A DNA stretch of 64,000 nucleotides from Sphingobacterium endophyticum (GTDB lineage Bacteria > Bacteroidota > Bacteroidia > Sphingobacteriales > Sphingobacteriaceae): contig NZ_SMMI01000017.1 of NCBI RefSeq assembly GCF_009733535.1, forward strand, positions 19,673-83,672. The letters run 5' to 3'. The notes under the pieces are model-generated. The model was not told the origin of the DNA. It did not search any database and was given only the letters and a program-made list of their open reading frames with translations. Numbering within the stretch: position 1 is the stretch's first letter; every line of letters starts with the position of its first letter. A program made the position numbers and the translations under genes. Below, piece by piece: positions 9,900 to 18,074 of the stretch.

Positions 9900-10145
9900 A
9901 TGAAACATTTACTTTTATTACTTGCTTTCTTCTTCATAACACTAACATTTGCACATTCGAAAAGCATTGAAATCATGACATTAGACAATGAGAAAAAAGT
10001 AGTCACGTCTGCGGATTTAGAAAATTATCAGAAACACACAATTTATAATATTCAGATTACCAGTCATTTGAAAGAATACCGTTTAGCTATCAAGAATGTG
10101 AAGGGGAAGGCGGTATGTAAAATTCCTAAAAACGATACAGCTTAA
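9900..10145 (+). CDS. small secreted protein of unknown function
   Basis: This 81-residue protein has a clear signal peptide (MKHLLLLLAFFFITLTFAHS). The mature part of about 60 residues begins KSIEIMTLDNEKKVV. It starts one base after the transporter stop, so it belongs to the cofactor operon. In related operons a longer secreted protein with a molybdopterin-oxidoreductase-like fold sits at this place, and the first 30 mature residues loosely resemble it. This could be a shortened descendant. I assign no function. Confidence 0.65.
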   Translation: MKHLLLLLAFFFITLTFAHSKSIEIMTLDNEKKVVTSADLENYQKHTIYNIQITSHLKEYRLAIKNVKGKAVCKIPKNDTA

Positions 10146-10157
10146 AAAAATAGATTA

Positions 10158-10388
10158 ATGGCAACGATTAAAATAATCAGCTTTGGCAGATTGAAAGAAA
10201 TTTTGGGCTCAGATTTTGAATTTGATGCAGAAAATACCAATGAATTATTGAATCAACTCAATGAAAAATTCACTCAATTAAAAGATTTAAAATTGAGAAT
10301 TGCAGTTAATCAAAAAATTATTCTAGAAAATACAGAATTAAAAAACAGTGATGTGGTAGCCTTGATGCCACCTTATTCCGGCGGATAA
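10158..10388 (+). CDS. moaD: molybdopterin synthase sulfur-carrier subunit MoaD
   Basis: This 76-residue ubiquitin-fold protein ends in PPYSGG. The terminal Gly-Gly is adenylated by MoeB and thiocarboxylated to carry sulfur into cyclic pyranopterin monophosphate. Its neighbours, MoeB directly downstream and then MoaE, distinguish it from ThiS. Confidence 0.92.
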   Translation: MATIKIISFGRLKEILGSDFEFDAENTNELLNQLNEKFTQLKDLKLRIAVNQKIILENTELKNSDVVALMPPYSGG

Positions 10389-10390
10389 AT

Positions 10391-11494
10391 ATGTTGAATT
10401 TAAAACGATACGACAGGCAAATTAAATTGCAAAACTTTGGCATCAAAGCTCAGGAAAAACTTGCATCTGCAAAGATTCTTGTAGTTGGAGCCGGAGGTTT
10501 GGGCTGTCCTGTTCTTCAATATCTGACCGCAGTCGGCGTTGGAAATATTGGTATTATAGATGACGATAAAGTTTCGCTCAGCAATTTGCACCGACAGATT
10601 CTTTATACTTCAAATGACATAGGAAAACTAAAGACTGAAACCGCATTTAAAAGACTTAGTGCAATGAATCCGGAAGTAAAAATCAATATTATTTCTGAAA
10701 GAATAACAACTAAAAATGCTGTGGAAATTGTCTCGGATTATAATTTTATAATAGATTGTACAGACAATTTCCCAACCCGTTATTTGCTCGATGATGTTTG
10801 TCGGATTTTAGAAAAGCCTTTGATTTTCGGTGCAATTTATCAATATGAAGGTCAAATTGCTATTTTCAATTTTTTAAATCAAGAAGGATTTACCACAAAT
10901 TACAGAAATCTTTTCCCTGAACCTCCAAAACCTGGAGAAGTACCAGATTGCAATGATGCAGGTGTTTTGGGCGTTTTACCCGGAATTATCGGAACATTGC
11001 AGGCTACGGAAGTCATTAAATTAATTACAGGTATTGGAGAGCCATTAATCAACAAATTAATGACCATCAATGTTTTGGATTATCAGACTGCTATTTTTGA
11101 AATTCCTAAAGATGTAAATTTGAATTTTCCTCAAAACATACAAGAATTTGAAAAAATGAATTACGAACTTCATTGCGGAATTGAACATAATGACATTAAA
11201 AATATTTCACCGTCCGAATTTAATAAAATTGCAAAGCTTCCAGATACGGTTATCATTGATGTTCGAGACAAGAGTGAGTATCCTAAACTTGAAATTCCCT
11301 ATTTACCAATACCCTTATCTGAATTAAAGGCAAACATTAATCAAATTAATAATCGAAATATCATTGTCGTTTGTCAGTCTGGTAAGAGAAGTATTGTTGG
11401 AGGACACCTTTTATATCAACTTTTAGGAAAGGAACACAAAATCAGCCATTTGGAAGGCGGTATTAATCATTTAATTAAAGAGATCAATGAGTAA
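10391..11494 (+). CDS. moeB: MoeB/ThiF-type adenylyltransferase with C-terminal rhodanese domain
   Basis: This 367-residue E1-like enzyme activates the MoaD C terminus. The ATP-binding GAGGLGCPVLQYL lies near residue 33, SNLHRQ follows, and the Cys of DCNDAGVLG is in the usual catalytic position. The CxxC zinc pairs of E. coli MoeB are not evident. A rhodanese domain follows from about residue 270 with an active-site Cys in VVCQSGKRS, so the protein can also deliver the sulfur, as in MOCS3-type fusions. It overlaps moaE by eight bases. Confidence 0.93.
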   Translation: MLNLKRYDRQIKLQNFGIKAQEKLASAKILVVGAGGLGCPVLQYLTAVGVGNIGIIDDDKVSLSNLHRQILYTSNDIGKLKTETAFKRLSAMNPEVKINIISERITTKNAVEIVSDYNFIIDCTDNFPTRYLLDDVCRILEKPLIFGAIYQYEGQIAIFNFLNQEGFTTNYRNLFPEPPKPGEVPDCNDAGVLGVLPGIIGTLQATEVIKLITGIGEPLINKLMTINVLDYQTAIFEIPKDVNLNFPQNIQEFEKMNYELHCGIEHNDIKNISPSEFNKIAKLPDTVIIDVRDKSEYPKLEIPYLPIPLSELKANINQINNRNIIVVCQSGKRSIVGGHLLYQLLGKEHKISHLEGGINHLIKEINE

Positions 11495-11924
11495 AATCAA
11501 AAATATATTTCAAAATAGTCCTATTTCGCCTTTGTTTATTGCAGAAAGCATTACAAAACATTCGACGAAGACGGAAATCGGAGCACATCACATTTTCTTA
11601 GGGCAAATTCGGGCAGATAAAGTTGAAAATAAAACGGTAAAAGCGATAGAATATACCTCATTTGAAGATTTGGCTTTAACCCAAATGACCGCCATCAGAG
11701 AAGAGATTTTTGCGAAATATGATATTACTTGTATGCACATTTATCACAGCCTAGGTGTTGTAAATAGAGGAGAAATTTGCCTTTTTGTCTTCACTTCATC
11801 AAAGCACAGAAAAGAAGCAACTTTGGCCTGTAACGAAGTGGTAGAGCGCATTAAAAACGAACTTCCAATATGGGGTAAAGAGATTTTTGAGGACGAAACT
11901 CATCAATGGAAAATAAACCAATAA
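11487..11924 (+). CDS. moaE: molybdopterin synthase catalytic subunit MoaE
   Basis: This 145-residue protein is the large subunit of molybdopterin synthase. Conserved stretches include HIFLGQIRADKV, EYTSFEDLA and the lysine-rich SSKHRKEA near the active site. It pairs with MoaD encoded just upstream to convert cyclic pyranopterin monophosphate to molybdopterin. It overlaps the moeB stop and is followed after three bases by moaCB. Confidence 0.93.
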   Translation: MSKIKNIFQNSPISPLFIAESITKHSTKTEIGAHHIFLGQIRADKVENKTVKAIEYTSFEDLALTQMTAIREEIFAKYDITCMHIYHSLGVVNRGEICLFVFTSSKHRKEATLACNEVVERIKNELPIWGKEIFEDETHQWKINQ

Positions 11925-11927
11925 GCA

Positions 11928-12836
11928 ATGGTAGATATTACTTTTAAAACTTTTACACTCCGAAAAGCGATTGCTTCGGCAACCATCAAAGCTTCAAATC
12001 TTGCCACAATAGAAACTGTAAAAAACGGAACCGTTCCGAAGGGCAATGTTCTAGAATTTGCAAGAGCTTCCGCTTTATTGGCGATAAAAAAAACCAGCGA
12101 CGTTATTCCCGATTGCCATCCTTTGCCTGTTGAATATGCTTCGATTAGCTATGAATTAAATAATTTGAATATCAATATCACTGTTGAAGTTCATACCATT
12201 TATAAAACTGGCGTTGAGGTTGAAGCCATGCATGGCGCATCGGTTGCGGCTTTGGTAATTTATGATATGCTGAAACCAATCGATAAAAAAATTGAAATAG
12301 CCAACATCAAACTATTGGAAAAACAAGGCGGAAAAAACAGTCAGAAAAAAATAGAGACCGAAAATTTAATGGCTGCGGTAGTTGTTTGCAGTGATTCTGT
12401 TTCCCAAGGAATAAAAAATGATATTTCAGGAAAATTATTGGTTGAAGCACTTAAAAATCAAGGTATTACTGAAATTGATTATTCGATAGTTCCAGATGAT
12501 ATCGCTGCGATTCGTCAACTGATTGAATTTTATAAAAATAAAGGTTGTGACCTGCTTTTATTTACAGGCGGAACAGGTTTGTCGCAACGCGATGTAACGC
12601 CTGAAGCCGTACTACCATTCATTACCAAAGAAATTCCAGGAATTATGGAAACGGCGAGGAATTATGGACAGGACCGAGTGAAAACTTCAATGCTTTCCCG
12701 CGGAATTGCAGGTTTTTCTGATGATACGCTGATCTTGACCTTACCGGGTTCTTCTGGAGCTGTGAAAGAGTACGTTAAAGCTTTGTTTCCACAGGTTTTG
12801 CACGTATTTTCGGTAAAAAAAGGAGACGGACATTAA
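11928..12836 (+). CDS. moaCB: bifunctional MoaC/MoaB fusion protein
   Basis: This 302-residue protein fuses two cofactor enzymes. Residues 1 to about 150 are MoaC (cyclic pyranopterin monophosphate synthase) with DVIPDCHPLPVEYASI and GVEVEAMHGASVAAL. The rest is a MoaB/MogA molybdopterin adenylyltransferase with FTGGTGLSQRDVTPEAV. The fusion supplies the second step after MoaA and the adenylylation before MoeA, so the operon lacks no core step. This fusion is typical of Bacteroidota. The gene ends exactly where the convergent cysteine desulfurase gene ends. Confidence 0.94.
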   Translation: MVDITFKTFTLRKAIASATIKASNLATIETVKNGTVPKGNVLEFARASALLAIKKTSDVIPDCHPLPVEYASISYELNNLNINITVEVHTIYKTGVEVEAMHGASVAALVIYDMLKPIDKKIEIANIKLLEKQGGKNSQKKIETENLMAAVVVCSDSVSQGIKNDISGKLLVEALKNQGITEIDYSIVPDDIAAIRQLIEFYKNKGCDLLLFTGGTGLSQRDVTPEAVLPFITKEIPGIMETARNYGQDRVKTSMLSRGIAGFSDDTLILTLPGSSGAVKEYVKALFPQVLHVFSVKKGDGH

Positions 12837-13979
12837 TTAACTAATTCGTAATTGAAACACAATTTTTTGTATTTTTTCTACTACCATTTCGATTTCTGAT
12901 TGGGTAGTAAATTTTCCTAAACTAAATCGTAACGAAGAAATCGCATCTAAGTCATTCATACCCATTGATTTAAGAACGTGAGATGGTTTGGAAGTTGTGG
13001 CGTTGCACGCAGAACCGTTTGATACACAAATATTTCCGAGAGACAATATGATATGCTCAGAATTGACATCGGAAAAACAAATATTGGTTGTGTTGAAAAT
13101 TCTATTTTCTGTACTGCCATTGACTTGAACATCTGGGATTTTTAATAATGAATTTTCCAGCTTATCTCTCAATTCTTTAACTTTTTGTGCGGAATTCTGC
13201 ATTTCTCTGAGAGCAATTTTTGCTGCTTTTCCCATTCCGATAATTCCCGGAACATTCATTGTCCCGCTTCTCAAATTGAATTGCTGTCCACCGCCATGAA
13301 TTTGGGAACTCATACTTTTTTTAATTTTTGAAGATATATACAACGCGCCAATTCCCTTTGGGCCGTAAAATTTGTGAGCCGAAAAAGCCATCATATCAAC
13401 ACCAAGAACTTTAATATCCACGGGAATTTTTCCAACGGCTTGCGTAGCATCACAAAAAACAAAGCAATCTTTGTGATGAGCAATTTCTGCAATCTCTTTT
13501 ATGGGCTGAATTACGCCAGTTTCGTTATTGACAAGCATTACACATACCATCAAGGTTTTAGTGTTGATTTCATTTTTCAATTCTTCTAGATTGATTAATC
13601 CATCTTTTGCAACATTAAGATAAGTGACAAAAAATCCTTGCTGTTCCAAATAAAAACAAGTATCTAAAACTGCTTTGTGTTCAGTTTTTACGGTAATGAT
13701 GTGATTTTTGCCATTCGTTTTTTCAATGCCTTTTAAAGCTAAATTAACGGCTTCCGTTGCTCCAGACGTGTAGATAATTTCTTTCGGATTTGCAGAAATA
13801 AGTTCAGCGATTTGTTCTTCGGCTTCTTCAATCGCCTCTTTTACGGTAAGTCCGAAAAGGTGTGAACTCCCAGAATTAGCATATAAATCATTAAAATAAG
13901 GTAACATCGCATCAACAACTCTTTGTTCAACAGGCGTTGTGGCATTGTAATCCAGATAAATAAAATCATTTTTTACCAT
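12837..13979 (-). CDS. cysteine desulfurase (NifS/IscS-like)
   Basis: This 380-residue PLP enzyme takes sulfur from cysteine. The PLP lysine is K203 in FSAHKFYGPKG, and the persulfide cysteine is C325 in SNGSACNATTSKPSH. RSGTMNVPGIIGMG is a family block. It lies tail to tail with moaCB with no gap. Sulfur from such an enzyme can feed the rhodanese domain of MoeB and, through XdhC, the terminal sulfido ligand of xanthine dehydrogenase-family enzymes. The enzyme class is certain; dedication to Mo enzymes is inferred. Confidence 0.93.
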   Translation of the reverse strand: MVKNDFIYLDYNATTPVEQRVVDAMLPYFNDLYANSGSSHLFGLTVKEAIEEAEEQIAELISANPKEIIYTSGATEAVNLALKGIEKTNGKNHIITVKTEHKAVLDTCFYLEQQGFFVTYLNVAKDGLINLEELKNEINTKTLMVCVMLVNNETGVIQPIKEIAEIAHHKDCFVFCDATQAVGKIPVDIKVLGVDMMAFSAHKFYGPKGIGALYISSKIKKSMSSQIHGGGQQFNLRSGTMNVPGIIGMGKAAKIALREMQNSAQKVKELRDKLENSLLKIPDVQVNGSTENRIFNTTNICFSDVNSEHIILSLGNICVSNGSACNATTSKPSHVLKSMGMNDLDAISSLRFSLGKFTTQSEIEMVVEKIQKIVFQLRIS

Positions 13980-14378
13980 AGCATGAAAGATAATAAAAAA
14001 ATTTATTACAGTTTCGATATAAAGGAAATCTTTTCTTGTGTTGTTTGACTTGATATTTTAAAGCTAATTATGAAGCATAAAGCCATTAGGAAGGATTTCT
14101 TTTTTTGAAGTAGAATTTTGAGTTAGCCTTTGAAATCATTGGAATTTTTATTGCGCTTAGCCGTCTTTGGGAAATCTCATCTCAAGACTAAAATGTACAC
14201 AAAGATTATTTTGTATATTCTTCTGCCGAAATGGTTTTTCCTCAAATCACAAAATAAATCCCTTCCATATTACTGTTCCAATGCCAAACACTGCCTTTGA
14301 ATGCCAATAGGTACAACATTTCCCAACCTTGTAATAAGCCTTTATAAATTCGACTTCCACAGAAAAATTGAGCAGATT
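13980..14378. other. intergenic, left edge of the integrative element region
   Basis: These 400 AT-rich bases separate the desulfurase gene start from the first mobile-element-type gene. The left end of the element should fall here, but I could not pair any sequence here with one beyond the integrase at 24.2 kb. Confidence 0.4.
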
Positions 14379-14690
14379 ATGGAAGTTATCGCAATACAAA
14401 AATCCGTACTGGACGGAATGCAGAATGAGCTTAGGGAACTTTTGGAAATGACCGAAAATGCCATACGAAGATATACACCGATATTCAAAGAAGAAAAGTG
14501 GCTCGATAACCAAGAAGTGTGTTTGATGATAAACATCACCAAACGGACTTTGCAGACCTACAAGGACAAAGGCTTACTTCCTTATTCCAAAATGAACCGT
14601 AAGAATTATTACAAACGCTCGGACGTACAGGCTTTACTCGAAGCTGGACAGCCGTACAATAGCAATGACAATGGATTTACTGACGAATGA
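14379..14690 (+). CDS. helix-turn-helix DNA-binding protein (excisionase/MerR-like)
   Basis: This 103-residue protein has a C-terminal winged-helix motif of the HTH_17/excisionase type (INITKRTLQTYKDKGLLPYS) preceded by a helical region. I chose the Met at 14379 (MEVIAIQKSV) because the upstream in-frame part looks non-coding. Such proteins occur in pairs in Bacteroidota integrative elements and may direct excision or transcription. It overlaps the next, related gene. Confidence 0.75.
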   Translation: MEVIAIQKSVLDGMQNELRELLEMTENAIRRYTPIFKEEKWLDNQEVCLMINITKRTLQTYKDKGLLPYSKMNRKNYYKRSDVQALLEAGQPYNSNDNGFTDE

Positions 14691-14970
14691 CAATGAAGAA
14701 GTAATCGAACAACAGCAAATGATAATGCAGTTGAGAAACCGTATCGAAAGTATATTGAAAAACTACCGTCCAGTAATGAACGGAGAAATTTACTTAGCGG
14801 GCGAAGATGTGTGCAAACTGCTCCATATAAGCAAAAGGACTTTACAACAATACAGGGATGATAAAATCTTGCCATATATACAAATTGGCGGTAAGATTAT
14901 TTACAAGGAAACGGATATTCTGACAATACTGGAGCACAATTATATATCCAATAGCAAACATTGTCTGTAA
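14665..14970 (+). CDS. second helix-turn-helix DNA-binding protein, paralogue of the previous one
   Basis: This 101-residue protein has the same layout as its neighbour: an N-terminal helical part and a HTH_17-type motif, ISKRTLQQYRDDKILPYIQI, that binds DNA. It overlaps the upstream gene by 26 bases, so the two are co-translated; a Met two codons later (14671) is an equal start candidate. The pair probably arose by duplication and may act together as excision or regulatory factors of the element. Confidence 0.75.
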   Translation: MTMDLLTNDNEEVIEQQQMIMQLRNRIESILKNYRPVMNGEIYLAGEDVCKLLHISKRTLQQYRDDKILPYIQIGGKIIYKETDILTILEHNYISNSKHCL

Positions 14971-15110
14971 TAAATTTTGGGTGAGTATGGTTCTATCGAA
15001 ATGGGTTTAGTATATTTGCTACGTAAAATATAGAAAATACTTAAAGTGTTTTTGCTTTAGGTCTTGGTACTAAAAACTGGTAATTTTTGTAACCTAGAGT
15101 CAATAAGTAA

Positions 15111-15138
15111 GAACGCTCACGTTATGGCGTGGGCGTTC
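15111..15138 (+). other. stable stem-loop in the leader of the receiver-domain gene
   Basis: An 11-base stem (15111-15121 with 15128-15138, one G-U pair) closes a six-base loop. It is unusually GC-rich for this region and stands about 100 bases before the next start codon. The following bases, to about 15215, are also GC-rich and can pair further. No T-run follows directly, so it is not a plain terminator. Confidence 0.6.
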
Positions 15139-15236
15139 GCTAATTCGGGGTAGGCGTACCAGTGCGTAGTATCGATGAGTGTAGTTGCCTGCGTCTTTTT
15201 TTTGTGCAGGGCTTCACTAATATTAAAAATGGTATT

Positions 15237-15632
15237 ATGAACACTGTAAACTCCCTCCAAGAAATCAGCATTGCATTTATCAACGATAAAAGCCCGATTT
15301 TGGATTTAATCTGCAATGATCTCAAAACTTCAGGATTTGAAATCACATTCCAATCCGAAACAATCGAAGATGGATTGTTTCAGTTAGCTACCTTGAAAAA
15401 ACTTCCTAAAGTTTGTATCATCGACCTCGATTTTTATGATAAGAATATACTGTCGCAACTTTACAAATTGAAAACGGAATGTCCTACAGTAAAACTACTT
15501 TCCCATAGTGATATTGACAATGAGAAAGTAGGTAAAGCTCCTTTGGATATAGGTTTTTCAAGTTGTTTGTTGGTTGGTAGTGATGTTGATGATTTTAGAA
15601 GAGCCATTGACAAGACTGTAAATTGTAGCTAA
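15237..15632 (+). CDS. stand-alone response-regulator receiver-like protein
   Basis: This 131-residue protein fits a CheY-like receiver. It has an N-terminal acidic strand (ISIAFINDKSPILDLI), a candidate phospho-Asp in VCIIDLDF and a later SHSD strand end. There is no output domain. I chose the Met at 15237 because the upstream in-frame codons run through the structured leader. The usual paired acidic residues near the N terminus are weak, so it may be a degenerate receiver. It is probably a regulator of the element. Confidence 0.65.
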   Translation: MNTVNSLQEISIAFINDKSPILDLICNDLKTSGFEITFQSETIEDGLFQLATLKKLPKVCIIDLDFYDKNILSQLYKLKTECPTVKLLSHSDIDNEKVGKAPLDIGFSSCLLVGSDVDDFRRAIDKTVNCS

Positions 15633-15645
15633 GCTAATTTCATTT

Positions 15646-15963
15646 CTATTTTTCCGATAATCGGTCTATTTGAATTTTCGAATATGGTATATCTAAATCC
15701 AAATGACTTTTATAAGAGGGTAATAATCGATTAAACCTTTGTTTATCTTCAAATGATAAGTCTCCATGAATTTTGTCAAATGAATTTTCTTTTGCTTTAT
15801 CTATTGTAAAATCTAATAACCTTTTTCCATAACCAAAACCTTTTCTATACGATGTAAAATCACATATTTTTTAATTATTTCCAAAAGTTTGTAAGGCAAC
15901 TTGACAGTCGAAATATGGATGCTCTCCGTTTTCTCCATATATTTTAATGTAATCAAAATACAT
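15646..15963 (-). pseudogene. GNAT N-acetyltransferase-like gene with in-frame stop
   Basis: Read from the ATG at 15963, the frame encodes about 30 residues (MYFDYIKIYGENGEHPYFDC onward), meets TAA at 15871-15873, then continues in the same frame for about 74 residues to TAG at 15646. The part after the stop holds an acetyl-CoA-loop-like YRKGFGYGKRLLDFTIDKAK, typical of GNAT enzymes. Both halves look coding, so one nonsense codon has broken the gene. The start overlaps the end of the upstream small gene in another frame, suggesting past coupling. The substrate is unknown. Confidence 0.6.
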
Positions 15964-16261
15964 TTTTCTTATCAAAAGCGATTATAAAAATTTCTTCTTG
16001 CTCTGTAAGCGATATTTCAAAGGTCTTATTTTGGTTCTGATTGATAATATACTTAATTCTATTTATTCTTCTTTTTAACTCATTTATCTGAACTTTCTGT
16101 TGTTCACAAACTTTATGCAATTCGTCTTTGAATTCAAGAACTTTTTTCAATCGATTATTATAATAGCTGATTTCATTTTTTAAAATTAGCCTTGATAAGG
16201 GCTTTAAAATGAAGTGAACTAAAAGATGATACGGAATTAAAATAATTTTGAAAATTTTCAT
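15953..16261 (-). CDS. small membrane-associated coiled-coil protein, unknown
   Basis: This 102-residue protein begins with a hydrophobic segment (MKIFKIILIPYHLLVHFIL). A lysine/glutamate-rich helical part that should form a coiled coil (roughly residues 35-75) follows. No family is recognised. It overlaps the broken acetyltransferase gene by 11 bases, so the two formed one unit. Confidence 0.5.
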   Translation of the reverse strand: MKIFKIILIPYHLLVHFILKPLSRLILKNEISYYNNRLKKVLEFKDELHKVCEQQKVQINELKRRINRIKYIINQNQNKTFEISLTEQEEIFIIAFDKKNVF

Positions 16262-16324
16262 GAAGTATTGATTTTCTGTAATCGTAAAATTAAAAATTTT
16301 TCAAAACCAAGCGACGTTCTTTTG

Positions 16325-16361
16325 CTTCTTTTCTTTGGTCGCTGTGTGAAAAGAAAAGAAG
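16325..16361. repeat. 12-bp purine/pyrimidine inverted repeat
   Basis: CTTCTTTTCTTT at 16325-16336 pairs perfectly with 16350-16361 around a 13-base loop. It lies between the small coiled-coil gene and the end of the PRTRC cassette, and could be a transcription stop or a dispersed palindromic element. Confidence 0.5.
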
Positions 16362-16487
16362 TCAGCTAAAACAACAAAAGGGATACCGAATATCCCGTGT
16401 AATGATGCCGCAACCTGTTTTCTAAAATGAAGAGAATGGATTGTGAGAATGGTGCATTTTAGTAAAGGGGTTGCACCAATTTTAAAT

Positions 16488-16530
16488 GCAAAAATGCATT
16501 TCCGACCGTAGCGAGGAATTGCATTTTTGC
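16488..16530 (-). terminator. hairpin after the PRTRC cassette
   Basis: An 11-base perfect stem (16488-16498 with 16520-16530) with a 21-base loop lies 16 bases beyond the stop of the last leftward PRTRC gene. The position fits a terminator, but the T-run after it on that strand is weak. Confidence 0.5.
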
Positions 16531-16546
16531 CCGCCGATTTTGGCTT

Positions 16547-17356
16547 TTAGGCAACTTTAATCGGGTGGGTACGGAAGTCTTTCAGATTATGAAAAAATCC
16601 TTTGTATTCGGTCATTCCCCTGCGGAACAAGTTCCATAACAAAGAGCAACCCATTTGTGTAAGTGATGAATTGATAAATAAATCTTGATGTTCCAACGCT
16701 TTGGCAAGTGAGCAACTTGGCGTGTTGTCCTCTTGCTCGGATTGCTTCAGTAATTCGCCAAATTCATCAGTAACAAATGGCAGGCTTGCCACCGTTTTGT
16801 ATTTTTCTGAATTGGGTTGCTTTACCTCTCTGATAGTAGATAGTAGCACTTGTCCTGTATGTTGGCTGTTGCCAAAGTCCAACCAATATTTTGGCTCGTC
16901 TTGGTAGTGTCTGCGGTAACTTACTTCTTTAAGAATTTCAGCAACGCCAAACCTCGCCTGTACATTGTCCACACAAGTAATGGTAATGATTGCTCTTGCT
17001 TTTTCGGGTGGTCTTCCAAAATTATCTTTTTCAAATTTTACCGTTTCGGCTTTCCAATTTGTACCTGCCCAACGGTTGCAACGATTGATTAAAGCAAAGG
17101 ATTTGTACAATCCTGTTTCACTTTCTGCAAAACGCTGTCTGCCTAAATTGGCACATGTGATAACATCATCATCCCAAAGGCGGACTTGTAACCCTGCGTG
17201 TCCCAACACAATCAAACTTTCGTTTATTTCTATTAAAGCGGTCAATACTTTTGAGCCTGTGCCACCTGCTCCGATAAGGTTTACCGAAATCGGATTGGTT
17301 GGATTGAGCAGATAATCGTCTGTAAAATGGACTGCGGTTTTTTCTGTATTCATCAC
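16547..17356 (-). CDS. PRTRC system ThiF-family protein
   Basis: This 269-residue E1-like adenylating protein has the nucleotide loop NLIGAGGTGSKVLTALIEI near the N terminus and NLGRQRF further on. This is the ThiF member of the PRTRC (ParB-related, ThiF-related) cassette found on plasmids and integrative elements. No ubiquitin-like partner is seen nearby. The biochemical role of PRTRC ThiF is not established. It overlaps the preceding protein B gene by four bases and is the last gene of the leftward cassette. Confidence 0.88.
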   Translation of the reverse strand: MMNTEKTAVHFTDDYLLNPTNPISVNLIGAGGTGSKVLTALIEINESLIVLGHAGLQVRLWDDDVITCANLGRQRFAESETGLYKSFALINRCNRWAGTNWKAETVKFEKDNFGRPPEKARAIITITCVDNVQARFGVAEILKEVSYRRHYQDEPKYWLDFGNSQHTGQVLLSTIREVKQPNSEKYKTVASLPFVTDEFGELLKQSEQEDNTPSCSLAKALEHQDLFINSSLTQMGCSLLWNLFRRGMTEYKGFFHNLKDFRTHPIKVA

Positions 17357-18074
17357 AATAAATTTTTAAGGGTTTTATTATTCTTTTTCAATACCTCTTT
17401 AGGAAAGGGTTTGTCTGTATTGACTAGGTCTTTCCAAAGGTTTACAATGTTTTTTTTCGTCAAGTTTTCGCATAATGAATGGCTGAAATAGGAATTGAAA
17501 AAATAATGTTCCCACGCTTGCATAAATTCCTCAACCGAAGCCGAATTTTTAATGTCAATACTTACCGTACCCATACATACATTGCCCTTTTCGTAGATAT
17601 TGAAAAAGGGTACGTAATGCAATGGCGTTTTCTCGGTTGGTCTTCTGTCGTTTGCCAAAGCAAATACCGAAAGGCTATTTTTATGGCAAACCAAAGCATT
17701 GGCGGTACTTGTGCCATTCCGCTGGGTATGCCCAAACTATCCACAAAATACAGTTGCATTTTCTGTGCTTTGGTGTACCATAATACTGTACCTTTTTCAA
17801 CATTCGGATTGAGATGCAGAATGTTTGTCGGTAAGATTCCTTTTGGTTTTAAAAAGGCTGGGTTCTTTTCTTCATCGGTCTGTAAAGCTTTTGCCAAAAC
17901 ATTAGCTTCCTTTACGGTTAATGGATGGGCATTGATAGGCGTTCCGTTGCTGTCCATATCGAAATGCTCCACATACATATCGGTTTCAGTTCCTTTGGCT
18001 TCATAAAAAACCAAAGCAGATTTTGGATGGTACAATGTGCCAAAATGGTCTGTTATGTCGGTTGTATTATTCAT
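17353..18074 (-). pseudogene. PRTRC system protein B, split by a frameshift
   Basis: Two overlapping frames together make one protein B of about 240 residues. The first, from 18074, runs from MNNTTDITDHFG to QVPPMLWFAIK. The second continues as NSLSVFALANDRRPTEKTPL to the stop at 17353. The frames join at a run of five T (17678-17682 on the plus strand, five A in the gene), and one extra A would restore a continuous AIKNSLSVFAL. This is either a sequencing indel or a true one-base deletion. Flanking genes overlap it by four bases at both ends, as in an intact cassette. Confidence 0.8.

Noticed and set aside
16965..17315. Plus-strand frames of 80-116 codons across the PRTRC ThiF gene
   Set aside because: They are antisense to a well-conserved E1-like gene and have no protein character.
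17353..18074. Programmed frameshift in PRTRC B
   Set aside because: The join has only five A and no stimulatory structure was recognised; a simple indel is more likely.
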